NCBI GenBank assembly: GCA_946406115.1
Contig: OX291551.1
Location: 13,950,001 to 14,014,000 of the forward strand
DNA length: 64,000 bases
Direction of reading: 5' to 3'
From: Apoda limacodes
Taxonomy: Eukaryota; Arthropoda; Insecta; Lepidoptera; Limacodidae
The position numbers and the translations under genes were made by a program. The notes beneath the pieces were generated by a model that did not search any database, was not told where the DNA came from, and was given only the letters and a program-made list of their open reading frames with translations. Below are positions 10,160 to 21,519 of this stretch, in pieces. Numbering within the stretch: the first letter of the stretch is position 1; each line of letters begins with the position of its first letter.

Positions 10160-12655
10160 TATCTAGGCTACAAACTCGAGCACAATTTTTTGAGTCGTGC
10201 CAGTGTATGTATGTTCGTCCGGGAGGATATCTGCTGTCGCCGACTTCATAGCCTTGACGACAGGGACCTGTCGATATTGTGGGTGCGCGTAGATCACGGC
10301 GGCCACACTCGTATCTATGCGTGCCTATACAGGTCTCATAGCGGTGACACGGACGTAACTCGACTCTTCACGCACCTGAGTTTGACGACTGACAAAGTTC
10401 TAGAGCATTATCCCACAGCAGAACTAGTTATTTTGGGAGACTTTAACGCCCACCATCGTGAGTGGCTCAGTTCTAAAACCAATATCTATGCAGAGATATC
10501 TGCTCATGAATTTGCTCTGACCTATGGATTCTCTCAGCTGGTACTTTCTCCAATGAGAATACCAGATATAGAGGACCAAACGAGCTCCTTACTGGACCTT
10601 CTGCTGACTACACGTCCGGATGGATACTCCGTCTCAGTGGATGCGCCTCTTGGCTCCTCGGACCACTATCTCGTTCGTACTCATATGTCATGCACACAAC
10701 CCGATCCTTCTGAGCCAACTAATTGGCGTCGTGTGTGACACTATAAGTTGGCAGACTGGGATGGATTGCGAGAATTTTATGCATCGTACCCGTGGAGGCA
10801 GCTCTGCTTTAGCTCAGATGATCCTGACGTCTGCGCAGCCGCAGTCCCTGAGACAATCCTCGCTGGTATGGAATGTTTCATTCCTAACCTGCGAGTAGCT
10901 GCCGGCGTCAAAAACCTTTTTATAACGACCGTGGTTTAATAAGTCTTGCAAAGAAGCTAAAATTCTTAAGCAAACTGCGTATGGAGCTTGGACCACGGCT
11001 CGTTATAATAAGGAGCCGAATATTTCTGAGTTAAAACGCAAATTAAATGCTGCCTCGAGGTTCAGTAAGAATGCAACTGCCAGAGCAAAATTCCAATTCA
11101 TCGGTAAAATAGGTGGGCGACTTGCGAGCTATCCTTCTGGGAGTCGTGCTTTCTGGTCGCTTGCCAAAGCTGCCGAAAGGAACTTCTGCACGTCGTCGTA
11201 ACCACCACTGCGAAAGACCGATGGTGACTTGGCCCATAGTGCAAAAGAAAAAGCCGATCTATTGGAAGACTGCAAATGTGCACCCGGTGCCCAAAAAGGG
11301 CGATAGATCAGATCCATCGAATAACAGGCCAATCGCTATTACCCCTCACCTCTCTAAGGTGATGGAGCGTGTGATCAACACACAGCTTTTGAGATACCTA
11401 GAAAAACACGACCTGATCAGCAACCGTCAATATGGCTTTCGCCACGGTCGCTCGACTGGTGACCTTCTAGTGTATCTCATAAACCGATTCGAATGCGTTC
11501 GAAGGCGTTCGATCGGGTTTGGCACCAGGGTCTTCTATCGAAGTTGCCATCTTACGGAGTTCCGTAGGGTTTGTGTAAATGGGTGGCTAACTTTTTGTCC
11601 GGCAGACGCATACGAGCCGTAGTTGACGGTAGTTGCTCTGATAGCATGGACATTAATGCTGGTGTCCAGCAAGGCTCTGTGCTGTCTCCTACGCTGTTTC
11701 TACTGCATATCAACAACAATATACATTGCGGATGACAGTACTGGAGACGCTTATTACACGGGTCGTGCAAACATCCCTCGTTCGGTTGTGGACGAAAACC
11801 GCAGAGAACTTGTGCCTCAAATCGAGACCACACTGTTTAAGGTCTGTGACTGGGGACGGGAAAACTTGGTCCGATTAAACCCTTCAAAGACACAAGTCTG
11901 CGCGTTCACCGCTAAGAAAACCCCATTCACTGTGGTCCCACAATTCCAGAACACTCCATCTCCAAGAGCATTGGGAGCCTTGGTGTTGACATCTCCAGCG
12001 ATGTTCAGTTCCGAGATCACTTGCTAGACAAGGTAAAGCTGGCGTCCAAAAAACTTGATGTACTCAACGGAGCGACGTAGTACTTTACGCCGGGGCAAAG
12101 GTTGCTGCTTTACAAGTCGCAAGTCCGGCCCCATATGGAGTACTGCTGCCATCTCTGGGCGGGTGCACCCGGATACCAGCTTGGCTCTTTTGACTCGGTT
12201 CAACGACGGGCTGTGAGAATTGTCGACGATCCCAAAATCACTTGCGGTATCGAGCCCATAAGACTGAGGAGAGACTTTGCCTCCCTGTGTGTGTTCTACC
12301 GCTTGTACAATGGGTTGTGTTCTGAGGTTTTTTTGTAATGATGCCCACCATCGCACAGCTCGCCATCGGCAGGGAATTCATTCTCACACTTTAGAACCGA
12401 AATGGTCGCGTTCAGTCCGGTTTACGAGAAACTTCCTCCCGCGAACGCTTAGTTTGTGGAATGAGCTCCCTGCCAAGGTTTTCTCTAAGGACTACAGTAT
12501 GGAGTTCTTCAAAAAAGAAGTTATTAGATTTCTGTAGGGTCGGCAACGCGCGAGTGTTGCTCTTGATGTTGCAAGCGTCCATAGGCTACGGTGACTGCTT
12601 ACCATCAGGCGGACCGTAGGCTTGTTTGCCACCTTAGTGGTATAAATAAAATCTT
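10160..12655 (+). mobile_element. LINE family A, main body (endonuclease, decayed reverse transcriptase, 3' end)
   Basis: 10160-10738 is open and encodes an APE-type endonuclease (VILGDFNAHHREWL, LLDLLLTTRPDGY, GSSDHYLV). After a TGA the same frame continues to about 10930. 11113-11620 holds reverse transcriptase pieces (HPVPKKGD, NRPIAITPHLSKVMERV, YGFRHGRSTGD), with a deletion between the GSRAFWSLAKAAERN block and the RT. The YADD region near 11725 is damaged. 12100-12540 is the conserved C-terminal tail. The 3' end has GCAACGCGCGAGTG, CTTACCATCAGGCGGACCGT and CTTGTTTGCCACC, followed by TAGTGGTATAAATAAA. This is the longest copy of the family in the window. Confidence 0.85.
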
Positions 12656-12689
12656 GTCTGCCCCCTGCACTGATGCAAACCTATAAGGG

Positions 12690-12860
12690 CTGGGCCACAC
12701 CTAAGTGATCTTCGGCGGCGTCTTTTCGGTCGTGTTACTCGACGTACTAACAGAGTATCGTTATCGGTCCAGTGCGTACGGTTTGATGTTTTACGGCGTA
12801 CGCGGCCGAAGATACGCAACGTAATGACGTATCTTCGTCAGATATGGACAGCCCTAAGTG
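12690..12860. repeat. Probable short MITE or hairpin repeat upstream of lysozyme
   Basis: GC-richer than its surroundings, with a hairpin at about 12808-12836 (GAAGATACG ... CGTATCTTC). It lies between the LINE 3' end and the lysozyme start, so little unique promoter sequence remains upstream of the lysozyme gene. No clear TATA box or kB site was identified there. Confidence 0.35.
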
Positions 12861-12933
12861 CTATGCACCCTCTCGTCTTTAGGTTACGACTCTATTTCAT
12901 ACAGTTTAAAAATAGTAGTTAAATAAAATAAAT

Positions 12934-15900
12934 ATGAAAGCGACTCTACTGTTAGTTTTGCTCTCTGTCATTTTCTGCTTTAAGAGTGAGGCGAGAGAGT
13001 TAAATAAGTGCCAATTAGTCCATGAACTACTAAGCCATGGGTTTCCGGAAAACAAAATGAGAGATTGTAAGTTTTTATGATAACTGATTGCTTTTTATTT
13101 TTTATTTATTTCTTAACTAGCTTTTGCCCGCGACGTCACCCGCGTTGAAATCTGTTTTTGGCGTGGTATTTCTACGGAACCTTGATTTTCAGTAGATAAA
13201 AAAGTTTGCTATAGCTCATCCACAGTTTATCATAATAACATCATCGGTTACAGATATTCCTGCGGGAACTTTTGCTTTATTTGGGATAAAACTTTTTAAC
13301 AAATAAAAAAACTGGTTTCCAAAACATGCACTAAAAAGGTAAAAATAATTACTTATTGTACAGTTTAAAGTTGGTTTCTACGTACCTAATAGTTTAAAAC
13401 ACACTTAAATTGCATGACACCAACTTCAAACGGTAATTCAGATCAGATTTTTGGCAATAAGTAATTATTTTTGCCTTTTTAGTGCATCTTTTTGAAACCG
13501 TTTTTTTTTTTTTGTTAAAAAGTTTTTACGTTTTGCTTTTGAGTGGCAAATTGCTTTTTCTTCGAACACTAAAAACACCTATACTTTGTAACAAAATGTA
13601 ATACAATCATCAACATAAAAGGCGCGTTTCACCAGTTTAAAGTACCATCAATTATTTTTTTTCTCCAAAATGTTAAGTTTTAAATCCACTTCATTAATAT
13701 GGGACCACCTTACGTACTCTTTCAAATAAAAAAAGAATTTTTGAAATCGGTTCACAATTAATGGAGAAATCGGTGGACATAAATAAAAAAAATATACTCG
13801 ACGAACATAGAACCTACTCCTTTTTTGAAGTCGGTTAAAAAGTAGCCTTTGTCTTTCTTCGTCCCTTTAAAAAACTCTGTGCTAAAAATAAGCTAAATTG
13901 GTTGCTCTGTAAGGACGCAAGGCAATAAAAAAATGCACTCGCGTACTGTGGTTTTGGTAATACTTACGTAACGTAGGTACTTTACCAACACAAACAAAAA
14001 CAAAAAGTGTGCCGCTATCACCTATTCAATGACTGATCAAGCCTGACGTTGCTTAATTTTAAATATAGTTTTATGCTCGTTTTTTAACAACGCCATCTAT
14101 TTTCAAGTAGCTTTAGTATTACTATGTCGGTAAAAATAATAGTATTACTACTCGCCAATAGATGTGAGGAAGAGTGATATTTTTCAGTTTATCGTTGCCT
14201 GAAAACATGTATAAAACGACGTTTTCTGAATATGAAACCTAGCTAGATCGATTTATCGTCTTCGAAAATCGCCCTGCATACTATATTTCATGAAAATCGT
14301 TGGAACCGTTTCCGAGGTTCAGATTTTATATACATATAGGTACATATATACAAGAATTGTTCGGTTAAAGGTATGAGATTTTTGGTAGGTGGCACGGCTG
14401 TAAAAGCTTCAATTTACTCAAAGTAAATTCTATCTAATCTGAATTTGTTTATATTAAAACCAAGATAAGTTGTTTTAGGTAAGACCAATTAATTCTCAAA
14501 CTTTTTTCTTTTTATCTCTGTAAACCGCTTTTAAATTAGTTAAGTGGCTAGTTTTGTCCTCTCCCGTGATACAAACAAATGTCATCAGCGAACACCGCCG
14601 TGCATAGTAAGCCACTCAGCGTCTCTTTCAGAGTTTTTGAAAATTTTCGGTGTACCTTACCCTATAATATTATAAAGTATATTTTATATACCCTGTTCTA
14701 GACAAAGGTACCGACTGCAGTCATCGGTTGGGACTCCTCCCCTAAAATACATTGTTGAAAAGCGTTAGATAAGTCTAGTTTTGTGTACTGCTCACAACCT
14801 CCCAAAATTGCAAACAGATCGCGCGTAACTATTTTTGGTGGGAACTGTGAACATTTAGATGCGGACATTGAGAGTACGTGCATCGAGTGCGACCGCCGCT
14901 GCACTCCTGGTCCAGGCCAGCTGAACCTCGGTCGTGGTTAAATGTTGATTTTCTAGGACCTTTTCACAATAAATATTATTTAATTGTTATTGATGCCCAT
15001 TTTAAATGGATAGAGGTAGATAAAGTAAATAGCACCTCTGCGTCGATTGTCATAGATCGATTTCGGTCTACCAAAACGAATAATTAGCGATAACGGGCCA
15101 CTCTTTTCGTCTAACGACTTTAAAAATACCTTGATCGAAACGGTATAAAGCACACATCAACCTGTCAGTAACGGGGCAGCAGAAAACGCCGTTTGCACAA
15201 TTTATTAACTTTAAGGCTTTAAGTCGTTTACTGTTTATGTTCCGTAACAGCGAGCATAGTAGGTACGACGAGGCTGGATCCGGCGGCAGTGGCACTGCTA
15301 GGGGGGGGCGGTTACGTGGACGGCTCGACTTAGTTTAGGCGCGCGCTAGCCCGATGTTTTAATCACGGCAATTACAGCTAGAACATTTTTTTAATTCCTA
15401 GAAGTTGTCATCAGCCTGAAGCCATTTTATTTTTTTAATGGTTTACCATTAAGGTGGCAAACAAGCACACGACCCGCCTGATGGTAAGCGATCAAAATTA
15501 TTATTGAATTTAACGATATCAGGAAGGACCATTCGAAAACTATACGCTCTCATTAGCGGCAACAAGCGGTAAAAAGCTTGCCTACCAAACTCGCTACGAT
15601 GTATGATGCCGTACTGCCTTATCTGTACCTGTACATAATACTTTATGATTTGTGGTTTTAATCGGCCGATCAATGAGTGTTTCGAATTGTATGAACTATT
15701 GGCCAATGACTGATCGGGGAGTGCGCCGGCCGATCGGCCGAGTCAAAAATATTTACCCTCTTTTTGGTAGTCAGGTAAAAAAATAACGCATTGCTTGTCG
15801 TAATTTGATTGGAGGAATGTTGTTTTGGCGATCTTCCGGTTCAACTCCGGTACACCGGTCCTACCAAAAAAACTGTTTTACTATATTGTGTCACTATAGA

Positions 15901-16953
15901 ATTATGGGTCTTAATAGTGGTAATTTTATTTCACAGGGGTATGCTTAATACAAAACGAGAGTGCCGGAAAAACACACAAAATGGGTTCCGTAAATAAAAA
16001 TGGATCTCGCGACCACGGCTTGTTCCAGATCAATGACAAGTATTGGTGCAGTAATTCTGGCTCTCCAGGCAAGGACTGTAACGTCACCTGTGAAGGTTAA
16101 TTTAATTTTCTTTTACTAGATTCTTAGGTGTGGCAAGGTATCAGATAGTTGGTACTACATACTCAGAGTACATATACCTAACCTTTATTAGCATAAAGGA
16201 ATATGAATATTTTATAACAATTGGTGATTTACCTGGTACATGGTCATCGACATGGGTTTGGAAAAATAGTCAATTAAAGAATTCTTTCCTTCAGAGGTAA
16301 ACATATAAATGTTATGTGAAAGTACTTTTGTTATCCACTATATTTATATTTTTTGCCGTAGTAAATATAAAAGCAATGCACTTTAAAGGAAAAATAGTAG
16401 GTAGGTATAGGTATTTCATTATAAGTACAGGAAATCTATTGTTTAGGAACTAAGCTGTAGGTTTACCCAGGTTAGGTAAGGTTGCGGCTGCATTCATGAG
16501 TTCCAGCGGTCCGAAAGGCGCGAGAAGGAACACTGCTGGTTCTAGTCGGTAAGAGTGCGACATAAGCTTTGCCGCTGGCCTTGCAGCGCATGGGTATGTC
16601 CATGAGGATTTTCAACAAAAAAAGTTATGTTTCTTTGATAAATGATTTGAATAAATCTAAGTTAACCCAGGTAAATTACTATAACCCGTAACATACCTAT
16701 ACATTGTGCGTTTTGTGGGGATGCCGACACGTACCAAGTGTTGTGGAAAATGGCAGTACCTGTAGGCTGTACTGTAATGCTAAGATATAAATTATTAAGA
16801 ATTTTATGTTTTTTTAATCTAGATGTTAAAACCGACGATATCACGAAAGCAGCAGAATGCGCTAAAAAGATATACAAGCGCCACAACTTCAGAGCGTGGT
16901 ACGGATGGCGCAATCACTGCCAAGGGACACTTCCGGACATCAGCGACTGCTAA
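12934..16953 (+). CDS. c-type lysozyme, complete, three exons
   Basis: Exons 12934-13066, 15937-16095 and 16823-16953 join in phase 1 at both introns and give 140 residues. The product hydrolyses the peptidoglycan beta-1,4 link between MurNAc and GlcNAc and is a secreted immune or digestive effector. Residues 1-20 are a signal peptide ending SEA; the mature chain (RELNKC...) is 120 residues, the usual moth length. The catalytic Glu is Glu52 (in CLIQNES) and the catalytic Asp is Asp70 (in [13 protein letters not shown]). All eight family cysteines are present (Cys26, 47, 82, 92, 96 and three in exon 3), and exon 3 carries AWYGWRNHC and ends PDISDC. Donors GTAAGT and GTTAAT and acceptors TCACAG and TCTAG support the model. 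It is divergent from the lysozyme-like gene at 276-2365. AATTAAA at 16983 could serve as polyadenylation signal. Confidence 0.95.
13120..13290 (+). repeat. CCCGCG repeat, partial copy in lysozyme intron 1
   Basis: Starts CTAGCTTTTGCCCGCGACGT and continues with degenerate sequence of the same family as 960-1993. Non-coding. Confidence 0.55.
13287..13528. mobile_element. MITE with about 75-bp terminal inverted repeats
   Basis: The left arm (AAACTTTTTAAC ... ATGCACTAAAAAGGTAAAAA ... TTACTTATTG) is matched in reverse by the right arm (CAATAAGTAATTATTTTTGC, CTTTTTAGTGCAT, GTTAAAAAGTTTTT). About 90 bp lie between. A second copy is at 44847-45080 and a right-arm fragment at 19690-19800. There is no coding capacity. 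Confidence 0.75.
13622..13845 (-). repeat. SINE-like repeat with AAAAAAGGAG end
   Basis: Contains a GGCGTTTCACCAG-like end (as GGCGCGTTTCACCAGTTTAA) and ends CTCCTTTTTTGAAGTCGGTT. The same family in opposite orientation is at 34255-34480, which ends GGTGAAACGCC. The short A-rich AAAAAAGGAGG motif also appears near 6760, 6845, 43695 and 44145. Non-coding. Confidence 0.5.
14698..14890 (-). pseudogene. Ty3/Gypsy reverse transcriptase fragment
   Basis: The minus-strand frame contains [20 protein letters not shown] followed by [19 protein letters not shown]. This is the part of a Gypsy reverse transcriptase around the first catalytic Asp (KLDLS). Only about 65 codons remain. It lies in lysozyme intron 1, next to an integrase fragment in the opposite orientation. 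Confidence 0.8.
14880..15215 (+). pseudogene. Ty3/Gypsy integrase fragment
   Basis: The plus-strand frame encodes [20 protein letters not shown] then HFKWIEV, the start of the DDE integrase core with its first catalytic Asp. After a stop or frame change near 15080 it continues with [13 protein letters not shown] (second Asp) and [10 protein letters not shown] (catalytic Glu). The piece is broken and lies back to back with the reverse transcriptase fragment on the other strand, so the element has been rearranged. Confidence 0.8.
15430..15495 (-). mobile_element. LINE family A 3' end fragment
   Basis: Reverse complement of the family A tail (GGTGGCAAACAAGCACACG, then CCCGCCTGATGGTAAGCG). It lies in lysozyme intron 1. 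Sequence from 15495 to 15936 shows no recognisable feature. Confidence 0.75.
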
Positions 16954-17811
16954 ATTCTTTTTTGGTCTATGAATAACACAATAATTAAAGTTCGGTAATA
17001 ATTTTGATTAAATTCATCTGTGTTTTGGATGGAATTTAAAGTTTTTCATTTCTCATACTCATAAAGTACGCTTAAAATCACCTAAACACTGACAAATGAA
17101 GACAGTAAGTACTTTTCATCCCTGTAAATCGATTTTCTCTGGAAAAAAATTTTTATTACTATAAAATAATTAAATATGACTTTATATTTACTTTTCGCTA
17201 AATTATTATTTTATTTCCATAGATTTCAGCTAAATATTTACCATCTTCAATGATAAAAAAATTATGGCTGGTAAATTGTCATAGAAAATAATAAAAAAAT
17301 AAATAGAAAAAAAACAAGCCAAGTGCGAGATTGGCTCGCGTAGCGATGGTTCCGTAGAAACTTATTATATGTAGATAGTTCTATCATCATGAGATCAAGT
17401 CACACTGGTTTATGCCTTAATTTTCAGTTTTTAGATTTTTTCTATATTTGTTATTTAACATCTCGCTTGAAATTTCCAGTATTGTTTATTTATGTTTTAA
17501 CTAGATTTTGCCATTTGGTTATCAGCGTAGAATATAATATTAGTAGGAAGTAGGATCAAATCTACTATTTTTAACTAATCAAGTTTGAAAGTATACATAC
17601 CTATACTTATACAACTCCTAGTGACTTATAAAGTCATATAGTACATAAATCTCACAAAATCTTCATAGAATTAAGAAATACAATATAAATATACATACAT
17701 AGAAAATTAATCTTTTTTCGTTTATGACACCTTGAAAGTTAGAATCTTAGAAGAAAATATATTAAACATGCCATATCTAGATGGCTAGATCATGAATACT
17801 TTCAAAGCAAA
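16954..17811. other. Intergenic downstream of lysozyme
   Basis: Mostly AT-rich. A short end of the CGGCCAAGTGCG repeat family lies near 17318-17375 (CCAAGTGCGAGATTGGCTCG, then GGTTCCGTAG). Nothing else is recognised. Confidence 0.4.
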
Positions 17812-17896
17812 GATGTAGTCAAAAGATTAACCTCGAGCCAGGACCTGAACCCTTGTGTTTCGTGTAAGCGCTCTACCATTGAGCTATCGAGGCACA
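17812..17896 (-). repeat. tRNA-like SINE
   Basis: On the minus strand GCCTCGATAGCTCAATGGTA opens a tRNA-like A box (GATAGCTCAATGGTAGAGC), followed by a degenerate B box (GGTTCAGGTCC) and the tail TTGACTACATCTTTGCT. The anticodon stem does not pair fully, so this is not a working tRNA gene. A plus-strand relative with the same tail is at 54315-54418. Confidence 0.7.
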
Positions 17897-17957
17897 TACA
17901 CCTTAATAATAACCATAACTAAACTTAAACTTAACCTCAAATTTCCTTTACCTAAGT

Positions 17958-18019
17958 CTTAGGTATATATTTCTGTTTATCGTCATAACTTAGGTATATA
18001 TTTCTGTTTATCGTCATAT
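17958..18019. repeat. Tandem duplication of 31 bp
   Basis: Two adjacent copies of a unit containing TTAGGTATATATTTCTGTTT and ATCGTCAT. It looks like recent slippage. Confidence 0.8.
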
Positions 18020-18884
18020 CAATTTTTTATCGTATATCACACGTATATTTTGTAGCGAGTGAAGTATTTTATTTTGTATATTTAGTGTGTAATTAGCTTT
18101 AAATTACCCTTTTGCGTGTTATGTCAAAATCATTGTAAAATTCTATATCCATACATGCATGGAATGCCATACTCATTTACGTCAACAGTCTTTTAAATCA
18201 GATTTTTAAAAAGATGACAGATGGAAAAATATTCAGAGGGAGTCTTTTGGAGATTTTCTCGAAGAGAGATGTTAAAAACAAAATTTGCACTTTTTACCTA
18301 AAATAAATAGGAATTAATCTTTTTGGAGTGCATCGAGTTCTTCGTGAAACAGGAACTAAGGAGATGTAAATTACAAGAGGAACTTACCGCACGAGCTTTA
18401 ATAAGAGAAGGTTTGAATTTCTCGATAAAATATCTCAAGGTTGTGGGTTCTACCATAAACCCTCCCAACAGGTACCTAAGTGCATTTATTTGGATAGTTG
18501 ATTATTACTATATTGATTCTGCGGATTGGTTTTTTTTCGCCATATTGATTTTTAATTTGCTCAATCTGAAAAGAATGGTAATGGCATAGATTGCTGAAAA
18601 TTGGTGAATATTACATCATATTACGATTAATTGATATTTTCGACAATACAGTCGACCCGAAGGGAAAATTACGATACCATCGTCTAGATAGGAAAAAGAC
18701 GGCAAAACAGATAAATTCGGAAACTGAATTTAGTGCAATTTATTATGGAATTATAGACTTTCAAATTGTTTATTTGTGAAATAGTGATTGTATATAAAAC
18801 TAAAAATAAATTGTATTAACGAACCTATTTTTTCATTTATCTTCCCCTGGGGAATTGAGTCTTCACAATTTATCAATGCAAAAG
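18020..18884. other. Intergenic, no supported gene
   Basis: Two unrelated short frames (18323-18589 and 18591-18779) have low-complexity composition, no recognisable domain and no splice or promoter context. I do not call them. Confidence 0.4.
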
Positions 18885-19237
18885 TTTATGGCTGACGAAT
18901 AAGAATAGAGATAGCTTAAATCCATACAAATATTTTGAATGCGCAAGTATCTCTATCTGTCTGTCTGTCTGTTACCTTTACATGCTTAACCCGCTAAACT
19001 GATTGAGATGAAATTTGGTATGGTATCGTTTAAGTCCTGGGGAAGGACATATGATAGTTTTTAGCCCGAAAAATTCAAAAGTTCACGCAGGAATAACTAA
19101 AACTGAGCTTAAATGAACTATAGCTACATCTATATCTTGCTATGTGAAACTTTATTAGTATAATTAGGGAGTTAACGTAAGAATCCCACGCCGATAACGA
19201 AAATATGGTCGGGTGCAGTCGCTGGCAAAATCTAGTA
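18885..19237 (-). repeat. CCCGCG/TCTGTCTG repeat, typical-length copy
   Basis: A TCTGTCTGTCTGTCTGTTACC block near 18954 and a degenerate GGGTGCAGTCGCTGGCAAAA end near 19210 delimit a copy of about 350 bp, the form without the tandem expansion seen at 960-1993. A second TCTGTCTG start lies at 19315-19370. Confidence 0.65.
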
Positions 19238-19689
19238 CTGAACAAACACACAGGCTAAATTTTATCTTGAATATTACGCAGGAACAAATTTGGTAACATT
19301 TGAGCTGATCCCTACCCAATATTATAAATGTGAAAGTGTATTTGTCTGTCTGTTTGTTAAAATTTCAACTGCCTTCTTATATCGTTTATTAGATACAGCC
19401 TACTAACAGACGGACGGATGGACGGGCGGAGGGCAGAGTCTCAGTAATACGTTCCCGCTGGCACCCTTTGGGCACAGTACCATCAAAATTTACCTGAACT
19501 CTTTAAATCCACACATTCCAACTTTCCTTTAGACCTCCTTAGTTAACAAACAAGTGCAATTTCAAAGGCTTTCCTATTTAGAATCTTTGTTCGGTAAAGA
19601 TAAGCGATGACGTAATGCCCTTTCACTTCGTACGACTGACGGGGCGACGGCTTCTTTAACCTTAACCGTCATGCAAGTGAAGTGTGTTA

Positions 19690-19800
19690 TAAACTGTTAG
19701 GTACATAGATATGAACTTCAAACTGTGACTGTGTTTTTACCTTTTTAGTGCATATTTTTAGAGCCGGTCGTTTTTTGTTTTGTTTAAAAGTTTTTCGTCT
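19690..19800. repeat. MITE right-arm fragment
   Basis: CTTTTTAGTGCATATTTTTA followed by GTTTAAAAGTTTTT matches the right arm of the MITE at 13287-13528. The left arm is absent or degraded. Confidence 0.5.
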
Positions 19801-19869
19801 TTTAACTATTCTTTTAATATTTGTCTTTTAATATTTTAGTAACTTTTTCTAATCCTATTATCAAATCAG

Positions 19870-20175
19870 GTCGTCTGTACTTCCCCTATATAGGATCCTA
19901 CATTCCCCTATAGGATCCTTACGGCAACGGTTATAGCAAGCAATAGCTGCAGCTATGGTTCGTTCGTGTAATTCGTTTATAGTTACTCCCGCGGTAACTT
20001 TTGAATTGTCTGGGATGAAAAATACCCTATGTCCTTCCCCGGGGCTCAAAGTATCTCCTTACCAAATTTCATCTAAATCTGTACAGCGGTTTTTAAATCC
20101 ATCCAGTAGTTGAACGTGATTGAGTAACAAACAACCAAACATCCAATATTTCGCATTTATAATGTTATTGGGATA
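19870..20175. repeat. CCCGCG-type repeat, degenerate copy
   Basis: Holds CTCCCGCGGTAACTTTTGAA, a TATGTCCTTCCCCGGGGCTC block, ACCAAATTTCATCTAAATC and a TTCGCATTTATAATGTTA end, the same segment order as other copies of the family. The minus-strand frame at 19861-20049 is inside it and is not a gene. Confidence 0.55.
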
Positions 20176-20513
20176 GCTGGCAATTAATGAATTTTACTAG
20201 CGGCTCGACCCGCTCTAAATTTGGTTATCGACTTGGAACTCCTTAATTATACTAATGAAGTTTGCTACAGCAAGCCATAGTTAATGTTGTTTACTTAACT
20301 TATTTTTGAAAAAAACTAATGTTTCCTTTAAAGGTACTTTCTATGCAGCTTCAGCGTTTCTTTTCCACCATGTAATTAATATCAATACTGATAGAAATCA
20401 CTACATCTTTTAATGGTATCGATAAACTTCGAACGGATTCTCAGAGTTGTAAAACTCTGTAATTTTTACAAAAAAAAATAAGATTGCACACGGTTTTGAA
20501 CAGTAATTTATTT

Positions 20514-20630
20514 ATTATTATTTTAAAGTCAACTTACAGTATTCTGTCTTTGTGATATATGTATCAATTAATTTATTATTAACTTAAAGTCAACTTACAG
20601 TATTCTGTCTTTGTGATATATGTATCAAAA
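20514..20630. repeat. Tandem duplication, 2 x 61 bp
   Basis: Two nearly identical copies containing AAAGTCAACTTACAGTATTC and GTGATATATGTATCAA start 61 bases apart. Non-coding. Confidence 0.85.
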
Positions 20631-20639
20631 TATCCTAGA

Positions 20640-21365
20640 CTATGTTTCTATAGCTACGAAAATTATTATTCGATGGATATAATTACATTTTTTACTGTAT
20701 TTCTTTAAGGAAAATAGAATGCCAGTAAACTGAACGAAACAGATAGCGACTCCGGGGATGGAAAGCTAAAATAAATGCTCAGTAAGACTTTTGTCTGCCT
20801 TTCGCAATAATGAACATGTATCGTTTTTGCGTGTACATTACAACATGTTTATTTTGAAATGAATTAGCTTTAGAAAAATAAGATATTGGTTTTAGTTGAC
20901 GGCCGCCAAATGCAATAGTTATTGAATATTATTTTTAATGAAGTGGCCGGTTTTTTTTACTGTTACTTAAATTTTTTTAATAGATTTTTATCATTCATAT
21001 TATGCACGGTGACACGGATTTTTATATCATTTTATAATTTAGATCTAGACCATATGGTGGATTCTCTTGATTAATTTTGAAAGGTATTTGGTAGAATTTC
21101 CACTAAGATTATGACCATAGTGCGCTCTATGGCCTCCTTATAGTAAGGGTAGGTCTATGGTTTGTTTTTGTGGTCCTTGAAGTTTTGCTACGGTAGATCC
21201 ATGTTTTTGTGTTTCTCTAAGGATAAATTTATGTATCTGTGGTTGTTGGATTTTTGTAAGGGCAGATCTATGTTTTCCATTGTAGCGTTTTTTCGACGTC
21301 GAAGTAAGCTCCGTCCGACATGCCGATAGTTTTGCTACCTGTGTTTTTGGCTTCTGCTGGGCATT
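20640..21365. other. Intergenic, nothing firm
   Basis: AT-rich. 21140-21280 has several loosely repeated GATCTATG/TTTTTGTGG motifs. No gene is recognised. Confidence 0.35.
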
Positions 21366-21369
21366 TTTT

Positions 21370-21515
21370 TTTTTTAATACCACTAAGATGGCAAACAAGC
21401 ACACGGCCCGCTGATGGTAAGCGGTCACCGTAGCCTATGGACGCTTGTAACACCAAAGGTATCACTCGCGCGTTGCCGACCCTTAAAAAATCCAATAACT
21501 GCTTTCTAGAAAAAC
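21370..21515 (-). mobile_element. LINE family A 3' end fragment
   Basis: Minus-strand match to the family A 3' end: CTAAGATGGCAAACAAGCAC, CTGATGGTAAGCGGTCACCG, CGCGCGTTGCCGACCC and the coding end near 21495. A poly-T run at 21366 marks the tail. Confidence 0.85.
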
Positions 21516-21519
21516 CCCA

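Noticed and set aside
17812..17896. Functional tRNA gene on the minus strand
   Set aside because: The anticodon stem does not pair and the T loop is non-consensus; the same tail occurs at another locus, so it is a SINE.
18323..18779. Two consecutive short open frames as a small gene
   Set aside because: Low-complexity translation, no recognisable domain, no promoter or splice signals.
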